Shown here piece by piece: positions 15,723-23,075 of a stretch of 38,792 nucleotides of DNA. The position numbers and the translations under genes are program-made. Every line of letters starts with the position of its first letter. Within the stretch, counting starts at the first letter, position 1. Origin of the DNA: Phycisphaerae bacterium (GTDB lineage Bacteria; Planctomycetota; Phycisphaerae; Phycisphaerales; SM1A02); NCBI GenBank assembly GCA_002862305.1, contig PKCS01000065.1, positions 1 through 38,792 of the forward strand. Reading direction: 5' to 3'. The notes beneath the pieces were generated by a model, which saw only the letters and a program-made list of their open reading frames with translations, did no database searches and was not told the origin of the DNA.

Positions 15723-16990
15723 CGACCGGCGTCCGCGGTGCGCGGCGTGCCCGCCGAGCCGTTGACGTGGGAGCCGTCCGGCTGGTGGGTGCCCGAGGTC
15801 TGGGGGAAGTGCTCGCCCTCCCAGCTGGCCGGATACGCGGAATCATCGAGTTCCAGCGCGGCCCGGGTGGGGTGCAGGGGGCGGAAGGTGTCGCACATCA
15901 CCGCCAGCTCGTTGGTGAATTCGGCCCCGATCGACTTCTCGACCGTCCCGGGATGCGGCCCGTGGGGAATGCCCTGCGGGTGCAGGGTGAGCGAGCCGAC
16001 CTCGATGCCCTTGCGCGCCTTGTAGTCGCCCTCGACGTAGTAGAGGACCTCGTCGGAGTCGAGGTTCGAGTGGTTGTAGGGGACGGGGATCGCCTCCGGG
16101 TGCCAGTCGAGGGTCCGCGGGCAGAACGAGCAGATCACGAAGTTGTGCGCCTCGAAGGTCTGGTGCGTCGGCGGCGGCATGTGGTGCTTGCCGGTGATCG
16201 GGCTGAAGTCGTCGATGTTGAAGCAGTAGGGGTAGTAGCAGCCGTCCCAGCCGACCACGTCCAGGGGGTGGTAGTCGTAGGTGTAGGTGTGCACGCAGTC
16301 CCGGGCCTTGATCCGGACCTCGAAGGAACCCGCCTCGTCGAAGGTCAGCGGCAGCTCGGGGCCGCGCAGGTCGCGCTCGCAGTAGGGGGCGTGCTCGAGG
16401 AACTGGGAGGTGGTCTTCGAGACGTAGCGGGGGGGTGGCCCGATGTGCGAGTGGTTGCAGGTCTCGATCACCAGGAACTTGACGGGGGGTTCATCCGCCG
16501 GCTGCTCGTCGAAGACCAGCTTGTAGATCGTCCCCTTCGGGATGATGATGTAGTCCTTGGTGCGGAACTTCAGGGTGCCGAACTGGGTGTGGCAGGTGCC
16601 GGAGCCGAAGTGGATGAACAGGCACTCGTCGCCCTGGCCGTTCTTGTAGTGGTAGTCCATCGGCTCCGCGGGGCAGCAGACGCTCATCTCGCAGTCGGCG
16701 TTCCCGAAGAGCACCACTCGACCGGTGACCGGGTCGCCCTTCTGCGGCATCGGGGCGCTCTTGAGGTGGCGCATCCGCATGGTGTCGGTCTCGACGTACT
16801 CCGCCTTGGTGGAATAGAGGGTCTTCCAGCCGGTGACCTGCGTCGGGGGGTGGATGTGGTAGATCGTCGAGGTCGGCCCCACGAAGCCCTCGGTCCCGAA
16901 GACCTCCTCCGAGTACAGCGCCCCGTCGGGGCGGCGGAACTGGATGTGTCGCTTGGGGGGGATCTGGCCGAGGGTGCTGTAGTAGGGCAT
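15719..16990 (-). CDS. hmgA: homogentisate 1,2-dioxygenase
   Basis: 423 residues. This non-haem Fe(II) enzyme opens the homogentisate ring to maleylacetoacetate. It begins MPYYSTLGQIPPKRHIQFR and has the cupin-core iron region YNHSNLDSDEVLYYVEGDY, then HPQGIPHGPHPG, which supply the His-Glu-His ligands. GWDGCYYPYCFNIDDFSPI and NFVICSFCPRTLDWHPEAIPVPY are further hallmark stretches of the bacterial enzyme. The last ~35 residues (SWEGEHFPQTSGTHQPDG onward) are a polar tail beyond the catalytic core. First gene of a two-gene operon with the DUF192 lipoprotein, facing fahA. No 4-hydroxyphenylpyruvate dioxygenase or isomerase gene is present. Confidence 0.95.
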   Translation of the reverse strand: MPYYSTLGQIPPKRHIQFRRPDGALYSEEVFGTEGFVGPTSTIYHIHPPTQVTGWKTLYSTKAEYVETDTMRMRHLKSAPMPQKGDPVTGRVVLFGNADCEMSVCCPAEPMDYHYKNGQGDECLFIHFGSGTCHTQFGTLKFRTKDYIIIPKGTIYKLVFDEQPADEPPVKFLVIETCNHSHIGPPPRYVSKTTSQFLEHAPYCERDLRGPELPLTFDEAGSFEVRIKARDCVHTYTYDYHPLDVVGWDGCYYPYCFNIDDFSPITGKHHMPPPTHQTFEAHNFVICSFCPRTLDWHPEAIPVPYNHSNLDSDEVLYYVEGDYKARKGIEVGSLTLHPQGIPHGPHPGTVEKSIGAEFTNELAVMCDTFRPLHPTRAALELDDSAYPASWEGEHFPQTSGTHQPDGSHVNGSAGTPRTADAGR

Positions 16991-17014
16991 GGCGGGTCTC
17001 CTGGCGTTTGCCTG

Positions 17015-17020
17015 ATTGTA
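17015..17020 (-). promoter_or_regulatory. candidate -10 element TACAAT of hmgA
   Basis: On the minus strand GCGTACAATCAGG lies 24 bases upstream of the hmgA ATG and matches the -10 consensus at 5 of 6 positions. No convincing -35 box is seen at 16-18 bases. Confidence 0.45.
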
Positions 17021-17139
17021 CGCAACTGGGCGTTTCGCGGGCCTCGGAATCGCAAACTCCCGACCACCGGGGTGCCGCTCGGGTGCGCCGGGCCCCCGGC
17101 GCCCGGGGGCCGTCCCGTTCCCGGGTGGTCCCGAGCGTC

Positions 17140-17145
17140 TACACT
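17140..17145 (+). promoter_or_regulatory. candidate -10 element TACACT
   Basis: TCTACACTGTC lies about 70 bases before the small membrane protein gene at 17216 and matches the recurrent TACA(C/G)T motif of this window. The -35 region is weak (GTTCCC). Confidence 0.35.
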
Positions 17146-17215
17146 GTCGACGTCAATCCCGTCCCTCGTTCCCCGACCACCCACCCGGCCCACCGGTCGA
17201 ACCAAGGAGCCCACC

Positions 17216-17608
17216 ATGAGCATGCCCTTCCCCATCGTCGCCCGCCTCATCGGAGGCGTGCTGGTGCTGCTCGGGCTGGTCGCCTTCTTCGGGTTCGCGC
17301 AGGGGCAGGAGAAGGGCTGGACGGCGTTGATCCCCGCCTTCGCGGGGGTCCCGATCGTCCTGTGCTCGCTGATCGCGATGATCTCCCACGGCGCCCGTCG
17401 CCACTCGATGCACCTGGTCGCGGTGATCGCGCTGCTCGGGATCCTCGCCCCCCTGGGACGACTGATCCCCAAGAGCATCAAGGAAGGGTTCGTGCTGGAC
17501 TACGCGAGCTTCACCCAGATCGCGATGGCCGCGCTCTGCGCGCTGCTGCTCTTCTTCGCGATCCGCTCCTTCGTCGAGGCGCGTCGGGCCCGCCAGGCCA
17601 CCAGGTGA
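17216..17608 (+). CDS. small hypothetical four-helix membrane protein
   Basis: 130 residues, no recognised family. It has about four hydrophobic segments: ARLIGGVLVLLGLVAFFGFA, ALIPAFAGVPIVLCSLIAMI, MHLVAVIALLGILAPLGRL and ASFTQIAMAALCALLLFFAI. A basic tail (RSFVEARRARQATR) predicts a cytoplasmic C-terminus. ATG 17216 has AAGGAG 8 bases upstream. It is the first gene of a coupled trio: its stop overlaps the GTG start of the pseudouridine synthase gene. A link to either downstream product is not evident. Confidence 0.8.
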   Translation: MSMPFPIVARLIGGVLVLLGLVAFFGFAQGQEKGWTALIPAFAGVPIVLCSLIAMISHGARRHSMHLVAVIALLGILAPLGRLIPKSIKEGFVLDYASFTQIAMAALCALLLFFAIRSFVEARRARQATR

Positions 17609-18258
17609 CCGAACCCCGGGTGCTCGAACGCGGTCCGGACTGGATGGTCCTCGAGAAACCCTCCGGTTGGCACACCCTCCTCGGGGGTGGCGATCCCTCC
17701 GGCTCGACCAGCGTCGAGGGGTGGCTGGCCGCGGCCCATCCGGAACTCGCCTCGCTCGAGGAGTGCGGACTCGTCCACCGGCTCGACCAGGGCACCAGCG
17801 GCTGCCTGCTGGTGGCGACCGAGCCCGCCTCGCTCCCGCGACTGCGTGCGGGGATGGCGGACGGGTCGATCCGCAAGCACTACCGTGCGCTGCTCCCGGC
17901 CGCCCCCCCGTGGGGTGGACGGTTCGAGCTCTGGTTCACCAGCCGCTACAAGCGTTCGAGCAAGGTGACGGTGCGCGAGCAGGGGGAACCCCGCCACCGC
18001 GGGGTCTGCACCTGGGAGCTGCTGGAACGCGGTCCGGACCGCGTGCTGGTCGACGTGGAACTGGTCGGTCCCGGCCGGCGCCACCAGATCCGCGCGGGCT
18101 TCGCCCACCTCGGGGTGCCGCTCCTGGGCGACGTGCTCTACGGCGGCGTGCCCTGGTCACTCGAGGCCCCGGCCCTGCACGCGTTCTCGCTGGAGCTTCC
18201 CGGGGCCCGGATCGAGAGTGCCGACCCGCTTCGCCAGCGGCTACGATCCCCCTCCTGA
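17605..18258 (+). CDS. RluA-family pseudouridine synthase
   Basis: 217 residues. The catalytic aspartate motif HRLDQGTSGCLLVA is complete (D61), preceded by WMVLEKPSGWHTL (the 'KPxG' strand) and followed by KHYRALL and the substrate-contact strand VELVGPGRRHQIRAGFAHLGVPLLGDVLYGG, here split as VELVGPGRRHQIRAGF and HLGVPLLGDVLYGG. These are hallmarks of RluA/RluC/RluD-type enzymes that isomerise uridine in rRNA or tRNA. No S4 domain is present, so it is the short type (RluA/TruC-like). Start is GTG 17605 in a GTGA overlap with the preceding gene. The exact RNA site cannot be told. Confidence 0.9.
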   Translation: MTEPRVLERGPDWMVLEKPSGWHTLLGGGDPSGSTSVEGWLAAAHPELASLEECGLVHRLDQGTSGCLLVATEPASLPRLRAGMADGSIRKHYRALLPAAPPWGGRFELWFTSRYKRSSKVTVREQGEPRHRGVCTWELLERGPDRVLVDVELVGPGRRHQIRAGFAHLGVPLLGDVLYGGVPWSLEAPALHAFSLELPGARIESADPLRQRLRSPS

Positions 18259-19607
18259 TGCCACGACCGAACCTCCATGGACGCGCGGTCGCCCTTCGGC
18301 GCGACCTGAGGCTGCTCACCGCCGACGGTGCGCTGTGGGCGATCATGACCGGCACCGGGGAGTGGCAGTTCGTGCTCTTCGCGCTCGCGATCGGGCTCTC
18401 CGAGGTGCGGGCGGGGCTGGTCAGCACCGTGCCGCTCTTCATCGGGGCGATCCTGCAGCTCCTGACCCCGTGGGGGGTCCGGCGCACCGGGTCGCTGAGG
18501 CGATGGGTGTGGGTGTGCGCGGGGCTCCAGGGGTGTTCCCTGCTGCCGCTCGCGATCGGGGCGATCCTCGCCTGGACCCTCGACCCCGGCTTCGGCGCCA
18601 CCCGGCCGGACCTCGCCACCGTGCTGCTCTTCGGCTGCATCATCGGCTACTGGGGCGCGGGCTTCGCGACCGCCCCGCCCTGGCAGGCGTGGTTCACCTC
18701 GCTGGTCCCGGGTTCGATCCGCCCGACCTTCGTCGGGGCGCGCGACCGGTTCGTCCAGCTCGGGCTCGCCTGCGGGATCCTCGCGGGGCTGTTCCTCGAG
18801 TTCGGGGACCGCGGCGGCTGGCAGCTCCCGGCGTTCGCGGGGGTGTTCCTGGTCGCCTTCCTCGCGCGGGCGGGGTCCACCTGGTGCCTCGCCCGGCAGT
18901 CCGACGCCCCCGCGGCCCTGGCCACCGGGGTCCGTCCGCTCTCGCTCGCGGTGATCCGGAGCGACTTCGCGGACCGTCGCACCCGGCAGCTGCTGCTCTA
19001 CATGCTCGCGTTCCTGATGAGCGTGATGGTGGTGGGGCCCTACTTCGCGGTGTACATGCGCTCCGAACTGGAGTTCTCCTACCTCGAGATCACCACCGGC
19101 CTCTTCGTGATGATGTTCGTGAAGGCGCTGATCCTGCCCTTCGTGGGTCGGCTCGCCAAGCGGATCGGCCCGGGCCGGGTGCTCTGGATCGGGGCGGTGA
19201 TGGTGACCCCCGCGGCCGCGTTGTGGGCGGTCCACGACCAGTTCTGGTGGATCATCCTGGTGCAGGTCTACGCCGCCTGCGGCTGGGCGTGCTGGGAGAC
19301 CGCGACCTTCCTCCTGATCTTCGACACCATCCCCGCGGAACGGCGGACCACCGCCCTGACCGTCTACCAGTTCGCCCGCTCCTCCGCGTTCCTGGTGGGG
19401 TCGTTCCTCGGCGCCCTGGTCCTCGAGGGCTTCGGGGTGGGCCCGACCGGCTACGTGGCGCTGTTCGTGCTCAGCAGCCTGATGCGGGGGATGACCCTCT
19501 TCATGCTCTCGGTGCTCGAACCCACCGGACTGCGCCTGCGCCATCGCGCGGGACGCACCGTGTCCCGCGTGATGAGCTTCCTGCCCGGCAGCACCCTGCC
19601 CGACTGA
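18258..19607 (+). CDS. MFS transporter
   Basis: 449 residues, about 12 helices. It begins MPRPNLHGRAVALRRDLR and the first helix region reads LWAIMTGTGEWQFVLFALAIG. MFS-like turns are GVRRTGSLRRWV between helices 2 and 3 and VGRLAKRIGPGRVLWIG in the second half. The stop of the pseudouridine synthase and this ATG share one base (TGATG, 18256-18260). Not clearly AmpG-like or a drug efflux pump; the substrate is unknown. It ends 7 bases from the convergent end of the secreted-protein array. Confidence 0.83.
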   Translation: MPRPNLHGRAVALRRDLRLLTADGALWAIMTGTGEWQFVLFALAIGLSEVRAGLVSTVPLFIGAILQLLTPWGVRRTGSLRRWVWVCAGLQGCSLLPLAIGAILAWTLDPGFGATRPDLATVLLFGCIIGYWGAGFATAPPWQAWFTSLVPGSIRPTFVGARDRFVQLGLACGILAGLFLEFGDRGGWQLPAFAGVFLVAFLARAGSTWCLARQSDAPAALATGVRPLSLAVIRSDFADRRTRQLLLYMLAFLMSVMVVGPYFAVYMRSELEFSYLEITTGLFVMMFVKALILPFVGRLAKRIGPGRVLWIGAVMVTPAAALWAVHDQFWWIILVQVYAACGWACWETATFLLIFDTIPAERRTTALTVYQFARSSAFLVGSFLGALVLEGFGVGPTGYVALFVLSSLMRGMTLFMLSVLEPTGLRLRHRAGRTVSRVMSFLPGSTLPD

Positions 19608-19614
19608 GTGGACC

Positions 19615-19691
19615 TCAGCCGGCTCGCCGCCGCCGGAACCCGCCGAGTCCGCCCGCCAGCAGCGCGAGGGTCGCGGGGGCGGGGATGGTGA
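19615..19691 (-). repeat. array 3' repeat, copy A (77 bp)
   Basis: Codes for the PAP-CTERM tail. Identical by eye to copy C over all 77 bases, including third-codon positions, which indicates recent duplication or gene conversion. Confidence 0.85.
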
Positions 19692-20250
19692 GGCTTGCGG
19701 ATCCCTCGAGTGGACCGATGGTCGTCCAGTTCTCCCACCCGGGCTCGAAGCCCTGGATGAAATCGAGGATGTTTGCCATCCCATCCTGGTTGAGGTCGGT
19801 CTCGAAGGCCGCCCGGAAGTTCCCGATCGTCAACGCGGACTCCCCGGAGGAGGGATCGGGAAGGACGAACGACAGGTTGGCCAGGGTCTGCCAGCTGGAC
19901 GTCGCCTCGAAGGCGTCCTCGTCGGCCAGGGCCGCGAAGCCGATGGTCGTGACCACGGAACCGTCGGTTTCCACCTGATTGGCCATGAGGTACCCACCAT
20001 CGCCGATGTCGCCGTACCCGACGTCACTGGTCGCCAGCGGCGTCCCCGAAATCGACGCATCGAACCACAGGTACGAGATGCCGGGCATCGGTTCGCTGGC
20101 TTGCACCTGAAGGTCGACGGACCAGGTGTCGCCTTCGGTCTGGGCGAGGTTCGTGAGCTGGAACTGGAACTCGGCCTGGCTGGTGCCGGCGCAGAACATC
20201 GCCAGGGAGGCGGCGAGACAGATGGGGGTGGTCCGGTGCATGGGAATCAT
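19615..20250 (-). CDS. secreted PEP-CTERM-like protein with dockerin-like repeat (array copy A)
   Basis: 211 residues. Signal peptide MIPMHRTTPICLAASLAMFCAGTSQA. The body has GDTWSVDLQVQASEPMPG and FDASISG, reminiscent of the 'FSVDVQV' start of the other array proteins. Near residue 160 is DLNQDGMANILDF, which matches one Ca-binding dockerin-type repeat (D-x-N-x-D-G-x-x-N-I-x-D). It ends with the sorting-signal-like tail IPAPAT, a Leu/Ala/Gly helix and FRRRRAG; canonical PEP-CTERM has VPEP, here PAP. Such tails are cut by exosortases; none is encoded here. It differs from copies B-F in leader and core but shares the identical 77-base 3' end with copy C. Two ATGs nine bases apart (20250, 20241) are possible starts. 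Confidence 0.85.
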   Translation of the reverse strand: MIPMHRTTPICLAASLAMFCAGTSQAEFQFQLTNLAQTEGDTWSVDLQVQASEPMPGISYLWFDASISGTPLATSDVGYGDIGDGGYLMANQVETDGSVVTTIGFAALADEDAFEATSSWQTLANLSFVLPDPSSGESALTIGNFRAAFETDLNQDGMANILDFIQGFEPGWENWTTIGPLEGSASLTIPAPATLALLAGGLGGFRRRRAG

Positions 20251-20310
20251 CTCTTTCGGTTCGTGTGTCGTCGGGTTGCCGTCACGGGCTCGCGGCGGGT
20301 GGAGGATTGA

Positions 20311-20340
20311 CCCGCATCCCCTCCGTGGCGGGGAGGCGGG
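20311..20340. terminator. hairpin between array copies B and A
   Basis: CCCGCATCCCC (20311-20321) pairs with GGGGAGGCGGG (20330-20340) with one mismatch and an 8-base loop. It lies about 20 bases after the copy B stop on the minus strand. Without a U-tract, it may be a terminator that separates copy A from the rest of the array. Confidence 0.5.
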
Positions 20341-20361
20341 TGGGTGCGTCCAGCGCAGGGG

Positions 20362-20438
20362 TCACCCGGCTCGCCGCCGCCGGAACCCGCCGAGTCCACC
20401 CGCCAGAAGCGCGAGGGTCGCGGGGGCGGGGATGGTGA
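20362..20438 (-). repeat. array 3' repeat, copy B
   Basis: Three differences by eye from the A/C sequence, in the 77 bases that code for the sorting tail. Confidence 0.85.
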
Positions 20439-20943
20439 AGGTGTAGGAGTCCTCCTGGACCGAGAGTGGATTGCCAAAAAAATTCGTCATCAGGATTTCG
20501 CTGAGCGTGATCGACAGCGGACCACTGAACTCGGTGATCTCGAGGTTCATCCGGAACAGCCCGACGGGTTCCACCGTGGGTACGATGCCAGAATTACCAA
20601 ATGCATCGATCCCTGCCAGCTCCGATTCACCGTATGTGAAGGGCCACGACATCAAGGGGTCCAGCCGCTCGATCGACTGCAACGCGAGGCCGTCCAGGGC
20701 GTAGTCCATCTGGAATCCCGCGATCCACAGGCTGGGATCCGATGGGATGTACCCCGCGGTTTCCGGATTGGCCGTCACCTGGATGTCCACCGAGAAGGTG
20801 TTGTCACCGAGTTCGACGGACGTCAGGTTCCCGAACTGGAGGTTGTAGTTGGAGAGCTGGGCGACGCCACCCGCGTGCGCGAGGGACGCCCCGCCGCAGG
20901 TGAGCAGGAGCACGGAGAACGACAGGGCTGCACGGCGATGCAT
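20362..20943 (-). CDS. secreted PEP-CTERM-like array protein (copy B)
   Basis: 193 residues. Signal peptide MHRRAALSFSVLLLTCGGASLAHA, then NLQFGNLTSVELGDNTFSVD, WIAGFQMDYALDGLALQSIE and VGLFRMNLEITEFSGPLS, ending in the shared PAP-CTERM tail. The layout GDxTFSVDVQV ... GFQMDxxLDGLxLxSI ... LFRMNLEI ... suggests an all-beta sandwich, perhaps cohesin-like; this is inference. ATG 20943 is the start because the same position is forced in copy E. The 5' half contains a seven-T tract in the coding strand (20476-20482), unusual in this GC-rich region. Located between copies A and C; a good candidate promoter lies just upstream. Confidence 0.85.
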   Translation of the reverse strand: MHRRAALSFSVLLLTCGGASLAHAGGVAQLSNYNLQFGNLTSVELGDNTFSVDIQVTANPETAGYIPSDPSLWIAGFQMDYALDGLALQSIERLDPLMSWPFTYGESELAGIDAFGNSGIVPTVEPVGLFRMNLEITEFSGPLSITLSEILMTNFFGNPLSVQEDSYTFTIPAPATLALLAGGLGGFRRRRAG

Positions 20944-20979
20944 GGGTCGGTTCGCTTTCTCCCTTTTCCGAGGTGTGTG
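20941..20979 (-). repeat. array leader repeat, copy B
   Basis: 39 bases ending at the start codon, identical to copy F. The mRNA strand carries CGGAAAAGGGAG, then AAAGCGAACCGACCC before ATG; the only SD-like GGGAG is 15 bases from the start, much further than usual. Confidence 0.8.
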
Positions 20980-20987
20980 TTCGGAAG

Positions 20988-21016
20988 AAGCTATCTGCCC
21001 TGCCTGGTCGAAGCAA
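20988..21016 (-). promoter_or_regulatory. candidate sigma-70 promoter for array copy B
   Basis: On the minus strand TTGCTT (21016-21011), a 17-base spacer and TAGCTT (20993-20988). The predicted transcript would start at about 20981, the upstream edge of the repeated leader. Confidence 0.45.
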
Positions 21017-21047
21017 GGACGAATCCCGGGATTGCCGCGCACGGGCT

Positions 21048-21124
21048 TCAGCCGGCTCGCCGCCGCCGGAACCCGCCGAGTCCGCCCGCCAGCAGCGCGA
21101 GGGTCGCGGGGGCGGGGATGGTGA
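21048..21124 (-). repeat. array 3' repeat, copy C
   Basis: Same 77 bases as copy A; taken as the reference for counting differences in the other copies. Confidence 0.85.
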
Positions 21125-21599
21125 GGGTGTAGGACTCCTGTACCGGCACCAGCCAGTCCTCGTCGTAGTTCGTCACCAGGAGGTCGCTGAGCGTGAGCGA
21201 GGCGGGGCGAGTGGAGTCGGTGACCGCGAGGTTCATCCTGAACAGCCCGACCGGTGCCGGCGCAGCCACGATGGGGGAACTGCCTGCCAGATCGAAGCTG
21301 AGCAGGGTGGCGTCACCATGGCCGGTGGACCACAGGGCTCCGGTCCACAGCCAGTCGATCGACTGCAACTCGAGCCCGTCCAGGGCGAAGTCCATCTGGT
21401 ATCCCATGACCCCGATGCCGGGTTCAACCGTCATCTGGACGTCCACCGAGAAGGTGTCGTCGGCGGGATCCACCGCGGTCAGGTTCCCGAACTGGAGGTC
21501 GAAGTCGGCGAAGGCAGGGAGGTGGTCCGCGTGGACGAGGGACGTCCCGCTGGCGGCGAGCAGGAGCAGGGAGCACGACAGGGCGGTGCATCGGGTCAT
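21048..21599 (-). CDS. secreted PEP-CTERM-like array protein (copy C)
   Basis: 183 residues. Signal peptide MTRCTALSCSLLLLAASGTSLVHA, then FDLQFGNLTAVDPADDTFSVD, shown here as FDLQFGNLTAV and PADDTFSVDVQM, GYQMDFALDGLELQSID and VGLFRMNLAVTDSTRP, with the PAP-CTERM tail. It is one of the closest relatives of copies B and F in layout. The core between the signal and the tail differs strongly from its neighbours, while its 3' 77 bases equal copy A. The array leader precedes it with two changes; no clear -10/-35 pair is seen, so it may depend on read-through from upstream copies. Confidence 0.85.
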   Translation of the reverse strand: MTRCTALSCSLLLLAASGTSLVHADHLPAFADFDLQFGNLTAVDPADDTFSVDVQMTVEPGIGVMGYQMDFALDGLELQSIDWLWTGALWSTGHGDATLLSFDLAGSSPIVAAPAPVGLFRMNLAVTDSTRPASLTLSDLLVTNYDEDWLVPVQESYTLTIPAPATLALLAGGLGGFRRRRAG

Positions 21600-21637
21600 G
21601 GGTCGGTTCGCTTTCTCCCTTTTCCGTGGTGTGCGTG
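21597..21637 (-). repeat. array leader repeat, copy C
   Basis: Matches copies B and F except for two base changes near its upstream end (CCACGG instead of CCTCGG, and GCACAC). Confidence 0.75.
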
Positions 21638-21691
21638 TACGCGAGGTCCAGGCGGTACGAGCAGCCGGGCGGGGCGATTCCCGCGCCGGGA

Positions 21692-21768
21692 TCAGCCGGT
21701 CCGGCGCCGCCGGAACCCGCCGAGTCCGCCCGCCAGCAGCACGAGGGCCGCGGGGGCGGGGATGGTGA
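21692..21768 (-). repeat. array 3' repeat, copy D
   Basis: About five differences by eye from the A/C sequence; the most diverged 3' copy, ending FRRRRTG instead of FRRRRAG. Confidence 0.8.
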
Positions 21769-22258
21769 GGGCGTAGGCGTCCTGGTGGGTCGTGAAGTGG
21801 TCGCCGAGGGCGTTGACCAGGACGATCTCGTCGAGCGTGATCGACCAGGGGCCGCCGGACCCGGTGAGCTCGAGGTCCATCCTGAAGAGACCGACCCACG
21901 GCACGGGCAGGACGTAGTCCGTCGAGGACAGGTCCAGTCCCGTCACGGTCGAACCGACGTGCTGGGTCACCCACGGCGGGTCCTGCAGGGCGTCGATCGA
22001 CCGCAACTCGAGGCCCTCGAGGGCGACGTCCACCTGGTACCCCATGACCCACAGGTCGGGGCTGGTCGGCGCGATCTCGGCGTAGTCCGCCCGCACCGCC
22101 ACCCGGACGTCCACCGAGAAGGTGGTGTCGCCGGGTTCCACGGCGGTCAGGTTCCCGAACTGGAGTTCGAACGCCTCGGTGTGGTACCCCTGCGCGACGG
22201 ACACGCCACCGGTGGCGAGCAGGAGCACGGACAACGACAGGGCGGGACGTCGGGTCAT
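21692..22258 (-). CDS. secreted PEP-CTERM-like array protein (copy D)
   Basis: 188 residues. Signal peptide MTRRPALSLSVLLLATGGVSVAQG, then FELQFGNLTAVEPGDTTFSV, GYQVDVALEGLELRSID, VGLFRMDLELTGSGGPWS and ITLDEIVLVNALGDHF, ending in PAPAALVLL plus the basic FRRRRTG. It has the most GC-rich core and the most diverged leader, including a one-base length change, and its 3' repeat has about five changes. That length change would break a longer reading frame through the leader, which supports the ATG at 22258 as the start. Confidence 0.85.
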   Translation of the reverse strand: MTRRPALSLSVLLLATGGVSVAQGYHTEAFELQFGNLTAVEPGDTTFSVDVRVAVRADYAEIAPTSPDLWVMGYQVDVALEGLELRSIDALQDPPWVTQHVGSTVTGLDLSSTDYVLPVPWVGLFRMDLELTGSGGPWSITLDEIVLVNALGDHFTTHQDAYALTIPAPAALVLLAGGLGGFRRRRTG

Positions 22259-22295
22259 GGGTCGGTTCGCTCTCTTCCCGTTCCCGGGCGCGTGC
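22256..22295 (-). repeat. array leader repeat, copy D (diverged)
   Basis: The 16 bases next to the start codon are conserved; further upstream AAAAGGGAGAAAG is replaced by GAACGGGAAGAGAG, with one extra base. Confidence 0.65.
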
Positions 22296-22331
22296 ATGCA
22301 AGGAGGCACGGGGCGGGGACGATTCCCGGGT

Positions 22332-22345
22332 CCCCGTGCACGGGG
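22332..22345. terminator. palindromic hairpin next to stop of copy E
   Basis: CCCCGTGCACGGGG is a perfect 14-base palindrome directly adjoining the stop codon of copy E. The matching place in copy F (22985-22998) has CCCCG-CGCA-CGGGG. These probably fold as short 3'-end hairpins; no U-tract. Confidence 0.45.
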
Positions 22346-22422
22346 TCAGCCGGCTCGCCGCCGCCGGAACCCGCCGAGTCCACCCGCCAGCAGCACGAGG
22401 GTCGCGGGGGCGGGGATGGTGA
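22346..22422 (-). repeat. array 3' repeat, copy E
   Basis: Two differences by eye from the A/C sequence, although the core of this gene is the most diverged. Confidence 0.85.
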
Positions 22423-22897
22423 GGGAGTAGTCTTCGTTCGAGAAGGCGATGATGTCGAATCCATCGTCGTAGAAGAACGGTGCCCCGAGCGTGATCGAGG
22501 GGGCCACCGAGGTGGTCTCGTCCGCCGTGATGGCGACTTCCAGGGTGAACAGCCCGAGCGGTTCCGACTGCAGGACGATGGGAGCGCCCAGTGAGAACAG
22601 TCCGAGGACCCCCGTTCCGGACCCGTCGATCGCCTGCCACTCGGGAAGCAGTGTCGTGACCGAGACCAATTCGACCCCGCTGAAGGTGTACAGCATGTCG
22701 ACTGAACTGAACTCCAGTTCAAGGGCGTCGAGGTCGCCCGCGGTCCAGGTTGCCTGGACGTCCACCGAGTAGAGGTTCTGCTCAGGGGCGATCGAGGTCA
22801 GGTTCCCGAACTGGAGGTCGACCTCCGCGTGCGCGAGGGAGGCACCACCGCTGGCGATCAGGAGCAGGGCCAGCGACAGGGATGCACGTCCAGGCAT
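22346..22897 (-). CDS. secreted PEP-CTERM-like array protein (copy E)
   Basis: 183 residues. Signal peptide MPGRASLSLALLLIASGGASLAHA, then VDLQFGNLTSIAPEQNLYSV, ELEFSSVDMLYTFSGVELVS and LGLFTLEVAITADETTS, with the standard tail. The core is the most divergent of copies B-F (LFTLEVAI instead of LFRMNLEI; no GFQMD block). An in-frame TGA lies two codons before the ATG at 22897, so this start is certain, and it fixes the homologous start in the other copies. The leader is conserved with a few changes; a TTGCCC -35-like box sits in the same place as in B, but the -10 equivalent is CGCCTC, so the promoter looks decayed. Confidence 0.86.
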   Translation of the reverse strand: MPGRASLSLALLLIASGGASLAHAEVDLQFGNLTSIAPEQNLYSVDVQATWTAGDLDALELEFSSVDMLYTFSGVELVSVTTLLPEWQAIDGSGTGVLGLFSLGAPIVLQSEPLGLFTLEVAITADETTSVAPSITLGAPFFYDDGFDIIAFSNEDYSLTIPAPATLVLLAGGLGGFRRRRAG

Positions 22898-22933
22898 GGG
22901 TCATTCACTTTCTCCCTTTTCCGAGGAGTGTGT
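22895..22933 (-). repeat. array leader repeat, copy E
   Basis: Conserved AAAAGGGAGAAAG with changes close to the start (TGAATGACCC for CGAACCGACCC) that create a TGA in frame before the ATG. This shows that the leader is not coding. Confidence 0.75.
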
Positions 22934-22984
22934 CCGGTCGAGGCGCTCCGCGGGACCTGGCCGGGCAAGGCGGGATCCCGAGTT

Positions 22985-22998
22985 CCCCGCGCACGGGG
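22985..22998. terminator. hairpin next to stop of copy F
   Basis: CCCCG-CGCA-CGGGG directly adjoins the copy F stop codon, at the same place as the copy E palindrome. Confidence 0.4.
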
Positions 22999-23075
22999 TC
23001 AGCCGGCTCGCCGCCGCCGGAACCCGCCGAGTCCGCCCGCCAGCAGCGCGAGTCCCGCGGGGGCGGGGATGGCGA
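22999..23075 (-). repeat. array 3' repeat, copy F
   Basis: About four differences by eye; a nine-base insertion just upstream in the gene adds residues before IPAPAG. Confidence 0.8.

Noticed and set aside
20476-20482. Seven-T tract in the coding strand of copy B as a phase-variation site
   Set aside because: Only seven bases, explained by two Phe codons after Asn (NFFGN), and not found in the other copies.
20944-21042. N-terminal extension of array copy B through the leader (reads KREKANRP)
   Set aside because: Copy E has an in-frame TGA in the leader and copy D a length change, so the leader is not translated in this frame.
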